DNA from: Monarcha castaneiventris obscurior
Taxonomy: Eukaryota > Chordata > Aves > Passeriformes > Monarchidae
Direction: 5' to 3'
Assembly: GCA_026261815.1 (NCBI GenBank)
Contig: JAMPIT010000541.1
Span: forward strand, 558,001 to 622,000
Length of the DNA: 64,000 bases
Shown piece after piece: positions 55,101 through 64,000 of the stretch. How positions within the stretch are numbered: position 1 is the stretch's first letter; each line of letters opens with the position of its first letter. Under the pieces are notes generated by a model. That model had not been told where the DNA came from. It ran no database searches and was given only the letters and a program-made list of their open reading frames with translations. Position numbers and translations under genes: made by a program.

Positions 55101-55363
55101 GAGCAGGGGACCAGGAGTGTGGTGTATCATTAAAAAATCATGGAGATGTGTCAGTAGGTATGGACAGCAAATAATCTACTTGTGCTAAAAGGAGTTCTTT
55201 GAAATCCATTCATTCCTGCTCTCTGTTGCCATGTTTTTCAGATATCTGCTCTCTTTTGGGATAGAATGAACACTCCCCCTTTAGCTTTTACACAATCTGT
55301 GGGTATCTTTCCCCTTTTGGTCCTCACAGAGCATCCCTCCTAAAGGCCATTTTTTAGAGCAGG

Positions 55364-55507
55364 CTGAGACAGAACCAAAGCTGCTTATTCCTTGAGATGG
55401 GAGTAGTCAGATTATTCCTCATGGCTTCTTCCAGCTGTGTCTTCTGTCCATTTTGTGTGTTTGTGTATATGTATAAACCTTAGATTGCTGCAGTGTTGCA
55501 GCCCTGC
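55364..55507 (+). repeat. Direct repeat, copy B (144 bp)
   Basis: Second copy of the element at 51183-51332, same orientation, 4,181 bp further on. It is shorter by 6 bp in the GTGTGTTTGTG stretch. Confidence 0.9.
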
Positions 55508-57234
55508 AGCCAAACCCCAAATTGCTGTTGGCAAATAACCCTTCTTAGCCCTGAAGAAACACGTGGTTTCACTGAAGCTGATGCTGATATTGAGCAGTTT
55601 TCTAGAGAGCTGTTCGTGATCAGGCTGTGGATTTAGCAGGTTTACTCTTAATTGATTTTCTCTCTGGCCCAGAGAAAATGATGTTTTTGAAGGACTTGGA
55701 AGCCTCTAATTAAACCAGAGAAGAATTTCAACCAGCCCTGGCTTCCACTGCTCTGTGAAATGCCCAAGATGAGAGATCAACTTGAATGTGTGCAATTCCC
55801 TGTCCAGCCAACTGCTGCTGGGGATTGGCAGGAAGGTTTTCCTTCTGGAAGCTCCTTCACTCTGGTTGTCCTGTAAAGAGCATTTTGCTGTGCAGGTTGC
55901 TCCCTAAATCAGCTGCTTGGCTCTCCCCCAGAGCTGCTGAATTAACGTGATGTGACCCTGGGATGCAAAGGGATTTCTTTCATTATTGGGGCTGGGATGC
56001 TCAGGAGAACACAAAGATGGGTTTCCTAGACAACAGCTAATGTCACTGGCAACTGGGAGAAAGTACAGAGGCTGAAAGGGGAGTTTATGAAGAGCAGGGA
56101 TCAATTTAGGGGAAAAAAAATCTGAATAGCAAAATTATAGGTTTTTTACAAAATATGAATTCAACAGAGAGACCTGCTTCTGAAGTCTGGGGAACAGCTC
56201 TTGGGGTATCAGAAATAAAAATCCCTCACAAAGAAATGCACTTTAAAACACAAGTGCATCACCTCCTGAAGTCTCTACATGCTGCAGCCTCAAAGTCACA
56301 ATCCTCATTGAGCTTTTCTCCCCAAAATTAAACAATCCAGAATGATAATCCTGCTGGAATAAACCCAGATGGCACCATGAGCACGATTTCATTCGGATGA
56401 AGTTTTACTTCAAATTCCATGCAGGATAAATAAACCATCTCTCCTCTGCTCTGGGTGTGCTCACGGTAGGAGGGCTGCTGCAGACTTCTGGTTAATATTT
56501 AAGTTGCATTCCTGACAGCAGAGTTCTGTGCATCAGCTTGACAAACCAGCTTGTGTCCAGCCCTGTGGTTCACCTCTGAAAAACAGGTTAGAAACTTCTA
56601 ACATCATTCATCTGCATTGGCAGCTCAAGGAGGATTACATTTCCCTCATCTGACCATTTCTAAATGATTTAAAAGATTATTTTTCTGTGCTTAAAACCAT
56701 AGCCCTTTGGGCTGACCACTGCTTTAGAGAACTATTTTAGGATCCTGAAGGTTTTGAGGCTGCAGTTTCCCAGTTTCCCAAGCTGATCTGTTGGCTTGCT
56801 GCCATCAGCAAGGCAGGGGCTTTTCCTCCCCCTTCAGCAGCTCTCCTGCCATTCCTTCTGCCTGCTCTGGCCAAACCAAAGCTCTGCTTTTGTTTCACAC
56901 TGACTAATTAGCTTCCAGATGGGTTAGTGAGCGGAATTGTCTCATGGATGGTCCTGGCAACCATCGAGGCTGATGCCAAGCAAAGTGGGAGACCAGGGGG
57001 GAGTTGGCTGCCCCTGCCACTGGCAGAATTTTATTGCATTGCCCTCCTGCTTCACAGAGCTTCAGCATCAGGGGAGGGAATTCGGTGTGTGCTGAGAACC
57101 AGGAGTTCTCATCTGTGGCCGGAATTCAGGAACACCTCTTGCTGTAGTCTTGGACCAGGACCCTTGCACCATCCACCTGAGGATTTTGTAACCTTTTACA
57201 AGAAATTCTCATGAATTAACTGATATGACAGGAA

Positions 57235-57365
57235 AAAGGAGGAAGGGAACCACAGGTCAGTCAGCCTTGCCCCAGTCCTTAGGAAGGTTATGGAGCAGCT
57301 CCTCATGAAAACTCTTCACTGGCACATGAGGAACATGAACTCCAAAGGTCTCTTCCAGTCTAATT
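57235..57365 (+). mobile_element. CR1 LINE internal fragment
   Basis: AACCACAGGTCAGTCAGCCT and AGGAAGGTTATGGAGCAGCT match the conserved CR1 reverse-transcriptase-end region, then jump to AAGGTCTCTTCCAGTCTAAT of the 3' end. An internally deleted copy. Confidence 0.75.
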
Positions 57366-60300
57366 TTTTTTCCTCATCTGTGGTTGCTTTGCCTCTTTTA
57401 CAAATGCAAGGTGACTTTGACCAGTACTGCTTTCAGTCCTGTTTATGAGACAAAGAAGGAATAGCAGTAAACACCTCTGACTTTATTGCTTGCTTTGAAT
57501 TACATCTTTTCCTCTCTCAAAACTTTTTCTTAGGCAAATATCACTCTGAGGCTCTTGGGCAAATATGTTGATAAAGTTTGTTGGAATAAGAGGTTACATG
57601 AACTCAGAGCTCTGGGGCACTGCAGTTTATTGAGCTGCTTGCTGGATCAATTTTCCTCTCCACTACCTGCCAGTGGATGTCACACTTACACAAAAATGGT
57701 GCAATAAATGAGCCAAATTTCTACTTCTTGCACTAAAAAAGTGCTCTTGCATTAAATCTTTACAGTCTCCTCCAAGAAAGCTTTGATTTCAGCGGGAGGG
57801 TAGCCTGAGGAAGGGAACAAAATTCAGCCCAGACTGTGTATTCAGTGAGGATTTATTTTGTGCTTTATGAGCCTGGACTGGAAGCTTCCTAACAGATGTG
57901 AGAGATTTTACTGGGAGGAATTGTCAAATCTCCGTGAGAAAAGCTTTCTCCCTGGTTTTATTAGTGAGCTGTATCCTTGCAAGGCAATTCTGTTGTAAAT
58001 AGAGCTAAAAATGGGTGTCACAGTAACAGTTTCATCATGGTTTTATTATCAGGCCAATGCACTCTTGGCATTTGCTTCTGATTCTTTTCATTGTGACTTT
58101 CTGTGCTCTGTCCCAGCAAAACATCAAGGCAGTGAGGTGCTGCTGCTCCTGGGCTTCTGTGCCCTGGCAAAAGTGGTGGCAAGGTTGTTGTGGGAGTGGT
58201 ATTGAAATTATTGAAATTGGGAAGCATTTCAAAATGAGCACGGCTTCAAATGGAACTCCCTGCAAAAAGTGAAGTGTCCAAAAGTAGCATCCAAAGACAC
58301 TTCTGAGTGCTGAGGAGATTATTGCCATTCCCTGAGGCACAGGAAACTTAAGAGGCTTAACCAAAAACTGCAGGAGTTCATTGTGAGAACCCCAGGCTGC
58401 TGCCAGGAAAACTGAGCCTTTTTTCTTTTTTAATTTTAAAAAAAAATTAAATGCTGAAATCTCATGGCTTAAAAGAAAAAAAAAGGCCAAAAATAAGACA
58501 AACAAAAAAACTCAAGCACAAAAGAATTAGTGGCTAAATGATTTCTATTGACTTTGCTGTCCAAGACACTCACTTGGAAACTGATCCTCAGAAGCTAAAA
58601 TTAGATTGGCATCATATTTAAAGCCCTGGGATTTGTCTTGGTCAGTAGAAATGGTTAGCAGCAACCTTTCTTTCCTGCTGAGGTATCCTGCTAAAGTCTA
58701 CTCAATTATACATCATTTATCAATCATAATGGTGTCAGGGTTATATTAATTAATTGCTAGGTTTAGTCAGACTGAACTTTTTATCTCTCCTGCTTTTATT
58801 ATATCAAAAGTCAATCTCACTTGTTAAACCTCTGCATTAAAACATAGAAAGTTCTCTGCTGTTTTTGTTTTTCCTCCTACTACAGCTCAGCATTAACACA
58901 GAGCTTTTGGTCGTCATTAACTAATACAGATGTTAATTAATTAATCATGCTTGCATAGTTCTCTATTAAATTGCCAGTCTACTAAAATTCATCCTTTCTG
59001 TTCCCTAAGGGTATTTGATATTTTGGCGAGGTCTTCTGTTAATTTTCTCTTTTGCACAGCACATTTAACCTTCTTTTGCTGTCATTTAGAGGCGTTATCA
59101 CCTCAGTTATCCTCTCTTGAACCTCCTGTGTTGTCCATTTTTTTTCCCTCTCTCTAACCAGAGCTGTGTAGTTGCCCCAGATTCTCTTCTGATTAGGCAT
59201 CCAAAATCAGGAAAAAAACCTGGATCAGGGTTAACTCTACTAGAAGTCAGATTGTAGAATTCAGACCTGACTTCTGGTCCATATTAAGATGCAATTACTT
59301 TGATTTGTATTTATTTTAAATAAGATTTATCCCTCTGTGTGATTAGGTACTTGCTAGTAAATTAGGTCTAGTTTATGTGGAGAGACAAAACAGTTATAAA
59401 CTTGGAAAGATTAAAAAAAAGAAAGAGTCCAGGAATGATTTGGAATCTCAAAATCATGGTCAGTAATGAGAAACTAAAGAAGTCCAACCTACTCCAAGAT
59501 AAGGGAACTTGGAGAAAAGCTGCAGAACCTTCAGGGAGAGGATTGCAGAGAACTCTGAAATCAAGCAAAATGCAACAAACCCCAGAGTTTGGGAAGTGGA
59601 GACAGAGTAGTTCAGGGTACATTTAAGACTGGCTGAGAGTAATTAACCATCAGAACAATTAACCTATGGACATAGTGAATTTGTTGAAGTATTTAAATTG
59701 AGACCAAATATTTTTCCTAGATATGTGGCTGCTCAGCCAGGAATTACTGGGTGAGACTCCTTGGCACTGCCTCCTGTGTGAAGTCAGGATAATTCATCAC
59801 AGACTCTTTCAGCCTTGAAATTTAAACCTCCAAATGTCATCTGCTCAAAACCTCATTTTATTTTATTTTTTTCCTTCTAAGTGTTTGGAGGGAAACATAG
59901 AACATCTCATCTCTTGGGATTCTTGCCCACACACATTCCCAGCTGTTTTCCTGGGAATACTGCAGAATATGCCTTGTTATTCAAGACCCTTTACTCCTGT
60001 CCTGTAATGTAAAAATCTCTTTTAATTTATTCCTGTTCTTTGCTATTGCCCTGGCTGGAGTTTGATTGTGGTGGTTGTTTCCCTATTCACGTTTCATTTC
60101 CAGCTGGTTTTATACACATATAGATATAAATATGTACATAAATAAGAATGTTTCCTGCAGGCCATGTAATTATACCTGCAGATTTTCTCTCTGCCAAACC
60201 TTTCCTGTTACTGCTGCTCCCTCAGTGAGGCAGTGGGAGATTTGTTAGGCCAGCTCTCCGTGGGTAAATCCATGCTGCAATTTAGGTGTCATTTGCTAGG

Positions 60301-62500
60301 TGTTCCATGCCAACTATTCCCTGCTATTTATGTTATTCAAATCATGCTCATAGAGCTGTCTGGTTTGTCTTTTTTTTTTTTCTTTTTTCCCTATTCTTCT
60401 TGATCTCTGTAATAAATGTAACACAGGCTTCATCCTACTGTTCTGTCAATCCCAAGGAATCTGTTCCTCTGTTCCAGCACAGTTTTGGCTGATTTCTGCC
60501 AAGTCAGAAACTTGAGTTGTCATTTCTTTGCCTCTCCTCCCCCTTGGTTTTGTGTGCAGCCTCTCCTCACTCTCTTCATGTGAACCATGTGAAGGATAAT
60601 GAAGTTTTATGCCTCTTATGACAACTTTCTTCCACTTCTACCTCTTTTTTTTGCATGATTTATTTATCCACAAACCTGCTTATGTCGCCTACCTGTTGTT
60701 CCCAGCTTGGATGCACATCCTGTGTCACATTTGGCCTTCACCTTCGATTGCCCAAATCCCTTTTTTTTCCAATGTCCTTGCTATAAAACAGTGTTTTGGT
60801 GCTGCCCACCCACAGATGAAGTGCTCTGGCACTGAGCAGCTGCTTGCTTTTCCCTGTGCCTCACGTCTGTGCTGAAAGTGTAACATCTCTTCACGGGAAG
60901 GATGCTGTAGCCTCTTGCTGAGGCACTGATGACCCATTTTTATTTTCCCTCGTGCTGTTCAAAGACAAAAGAAGGTGAGACCATCCGAGGGAGTTCTCGT
61001 GATTAATTGGTCTCCGCTACCTGTCCCAGAATGCAGATTGGAACTGGAACGCGCCGGCTCCCCGAGCTGAATTCACAGAAAGCAGCTGGGGGCTTTTCTA
61101 ACAAGCAGCAGCGACACACACCTGCCACTCGATGTGTGAATGGTCTTTAAAATACCGCCTTGTTTCAACCACATCAAAGCGACTCTGCCTTTAGATGCAG
61201 CTATTTAAGCCCATTTGCATCCCCTTCCTTGTTGTCTCTGCCAGCCTGAGAGAGGCACTTTAAGAACGATGCTTTCCTGTGTGTTTCGCTCATGTTTCAG
61301 TTTAAAGCCACGGGAGGTGCCTGATTTCCCTTCTGCTGGCTGCACCATCCCTGATGAACTGATCCTTTGGCACGTTAATAACGGGGAATCAAGCGAGCTG
61401 CAGCACTTGTGCCATCACTGTGGTGCTTCAGCAGCCCAGCGCCACGTGGGAATTCGTTTTCCAATACTTAGGAAGTGAGAAGAGTGGTACCCCCTTCACA
61501 TCAATGGGGAGCAGCAGCACGGAGGTGGGGAAATGCATCTGTGTCCCTGGAATAAGGAAGGTTGGAATCAGCAGGCCTCCTCACAGCAGGCAAGTTTAGC
61601 ATTCAGATGAGTGTTGGAAGAAATCAGAGTAGAACAAGCTGCACTTTCAGCCCAGGAGCATAGAAAAAATTTGGACAGATGGGAAAGGGATCTCCAGTGG
61701 CCCTGTGGAAGGTTGTCTCACTTAAAAGGTTACTTGATGGAGATAGGGAATAATTAACTGGGCCCTTTGAAGTCTTTAAAAACATGGTTGGTAATTTGGT
61801 TGAAAAATACTTTGGAGTGACTTAATCTGCTCTAAACCGAGCCTGTTTATTGATCCTTGTTTATGGATTTGCTTCTGGGAGGGGTGGGCAATGTAGGGGT
61901 CCTGATGGCACTTTCAAGGCAGTATTACTTCAATTTTTGTTCCCTTTAGAAGCCTGGAGGCACATAAAGTGTGGTCATGCTCCACAAGTGTCACCAGCTT
62001 AGCAGATGTTGGCATTTGCAGCACATTGACTCGGGCCATTTCAGGAAATAACTGTGTCGTGCTTTCCCTCAAAGCCTGAGGCTTTATCCTGCCTCTGTTG
62101 CTTTTATGCCTTGGGGGAAACTCAACTTTAAGTCAGAAGTGCTGGGTCACCAGGCTTCAAGTTCTTAATTTGCGTGGAGGTTGTGCCTACAGCACGAAAA
62201 AGCACAGAAAAGCAGGCTTTTATTTTGGGGCAGACTGCCCAAATTGCTCAATTCTTACCCCAGGATGGGTGGCTGAGTCAGAACTCCACCCTTCCCACTG
62301 CTCACGTTTCACAGCACAAGGAAGCAACCGATACCCACATCCCAGCCCTCTCTCTGAGGATGTGAAAGTGGAGACCCTGAATTATTTAAGGGTGTGAGGC
62401 GTTCCAGGGATCCAGCCTGGCAGTACAAAGCCTTTCCTTGCTTGTTTTCAAGTGGGTGCAATGCATAGGAAAGCGTAATACAATATAATAGATTTTATAA
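57366..62500. other. Intergenic DNA, part 3
   Basis: No supportable gene. AT-rich with many TAAT cores around 58,700-59,000. A more CpG-bearing stretch at about 60,980-61,480 is noted in the findings as possible regulatory DNA. Confidence 0.55.
59625..59825 (+). mobile_element. Old CR1/L3-type LINE 3' region (tentative)
   Basis: GAGAGTAATTAACCATCAGA, then AATTAACC, AATTGAGACCAAATATTTTT, and a CCTTGAAATTTAA end follow the layout of an older sauropsid CR1-family 3' region. Divergence is high. Confidence 0.45.
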
Positions 62501-62504
62501 ATAT

Positions 62505-62692
62505 AGTCAGAGAATCATCTAGGTTGGAAAACCCCTTTAAAATCAACAAGTCCAGGCATTCCCACAGCACTGCCAAGCCCACCAGTAACCCATGTCCCCA
62601 AGTGCCACATCCACATGGATTTGAAATCCCACCAGGCGTGGGGACTCCAGCACTCCGTTGGGTAGCCTGTTCCAACGCCTGGCTATCCAGAT
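62505..62692 (-). mobile_element. CR1 LINE 3' fragment, reverse orientation
   Basis: Reads as antisense CR1: AGAATCATCTAGGTTGGAAA, CCATGTCCCCAAGTGCCACA, CACCAGGCGTGGGGACTCCA, then GGGTAGCCTGTTCCAACGCC. This is a well-preserved young-looking 3' end of about 190 bp. Confidence 0.85.
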
Positions 62693-64000
62693 ATTTAAAT
62701 AAATACATAAAATACAGAATATACATGGCATTTCAGTAACTGCAGGTGGCTGGGCAGGGTGCTGTCACGTAGAAGACACTTGAAACAGTGAAAACCAGGT
62801 TTAAGATCCTGGCATTAGAAGGGGTAACTGCAGAGAAAGCTGTGGTGAGCACAGAGAACACATAATGATGTTCTTGTGCATGGCCGGGGCTGTGTCAGAC
62901 CCCGAGGAAACCCGGTCTGCTACAGCCCTTCCAGAGACTTCTGTGGCAATGCTCAGAAATTCACTTTATCCTCAATGCTGGTGGGTGAAACTCAGCACTC
63001 CTGGGGCACTGTGAGTATCAAAGGGGCAGCAAATGTTTCCCATATTTCCTCCAGGGCTCATCCAGCCCGGCCCCTGTCCCTGGAGTACAACCCAGCTGCT
63101 CTCAGGAGCGTGGGGATCACAATCGAGGGGAGTGTTTAGCTCCTCATTTCTGGGTTATCAGAAAATGAGCTGTTCTGCCCTGCAATCCACAGACAGACAA
63201 TCTGGGACAACAAGGCACGGAACATCATTTCGGTATTTTGAGAAATGGGGACAAAAGAATTAGAACAGTCTTGTTGGCTGCCTTCAAAATTTCTTTGTGA
63301 CAGCCAGTAAGAATTTTAGAGTAGGGAGAAAATTCTAACCTTTTTAAATGTGATTTTTTCTTTAAGCAAAAAGGCAATTTATTGACATTTTTAGCAGTAA
63401 ATGCAGCTATTAAAAAAAACAAATTGAGAAAAAGTATTCTGAGCCTTCTAGCAATCAAGCCATATGATTGCATTTCTCTCATCAGTATAATTTACTGCAA
63501 GGACAATGTTGATGAGATTTAGACAAGATTTTAAATTTTCTGTCGTGCTGACAGGAATTTAGTGTCAGTTTTAATGGTGTCACACATCCCAGCTTTATAA
63601 CACAAATTTAACTGTAGAACTTGAAACCACTGTTGGATCTAACACGTGTAAAATTACTAAACAGATACAATTCAGTTTGACTTTAATGACTCGATGTGCT
63701 GTACAACAAATGGTGACTTACAGAAACAAACAGCACTCTTTGGGGATTATTTTCTCTGCTGCTTTTGCTTTTAATCCACTTTGCTGTTATTAACTTTTAC
63801 CAAATGCAAAACTTTATGTGCAGCATGCAAGCAAAACATCCATGCAGGTCTCAGTTGTCTTTACAGCACCATTTAAAACAAGAAATGATTGCTTTAAAAC
63901 ACCCAGAAAACTGGACTCTGCTGTGCTGGCGATGAAGGAAAACTCTGACATGAGATCATAACCAGGATGAGGCTTTAGATGTGAAGCTTGAGGAACTTTG
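62693..64000. other. Intergenic DNA, part 4
   Basis: Nothing recognised. AT-rich toward the end of the window. Confidence 0.55.

Larger units (their letters stand above)
50991..57234. other. Intergenic DNA, part 2
   Basis: No supportable gene. Contains the two copies of the 150-bp direct repeat and the (CTC)n tract. ORFs over the (CTC)n tract are low complexity. Confidence 0.6.

Overview
This window is vertebrate nuclear DNA, almost certainly from a bird. The genes have GT-AG introns, a CpG-island promoter and AATAAA polyadenylation signals. The dispersed repeats I can recognise are CR1-type LINE fragments, and repeat density is low. I see no bacterial, phage or CRISPR feature. The species cannot be fixed from sequence alone.

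Region 1, about 1-5,055 (+): a complete coding sequence for CD59, a small GPI-anchored Ly6/uPAR-family inhibitor of the complement membrane attack complex. Three coding exons with phase-1 introns give 119 residues. The 3' UTR is long and carries an (AT)n tract, a 9-bp minisatellite and two AATAAA signals.

Region 2, about 5,055-9,040: intergenic DNA with one CR1 fragment near its right end.

Region 3, about 9,040-43,915 (+): one very large giantin-family gene (GOLGB1-like). It has a CpG-island promoter with a CTCF-like motif, a non-coding first exon and 28 coding exons that join in frame at every junction. One internal exon alone is 10,836 bp. My splice model encodes about 4,865 residues of coiled coil ending in a C-terminal membrane anchor. 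Mammalian giantin is roughly 3,260 residues. An 11-copy, 45-bp minisatellite lies just upstream of coding exon 2.

Region 4, about 43,915-64,000: 20 kb without a supportable gene. It holds CR1 fragments, a (TTTTA)n expansion, a (CTC)n tract, a near-identical 150-bp direct repeat pair 4.2 kb apart, and two stretches that may be conserved regulatory DNA.

The two genes lie head to tail on the + strand but work in unrelated places: CD59 at the cell surface, giantin in the Golgi membrane as a vesicle tether. The main point of interest is the linkage. In human, CD59 (11p13) and GOLGB1 (3q13) are on different chromosomes. Together with the protein's length and partial divergence, this suggests a giantin paralogue beside CD59 rather than the GOLGB1 orthologue. 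That is an inference which synteny and a tree would settle.
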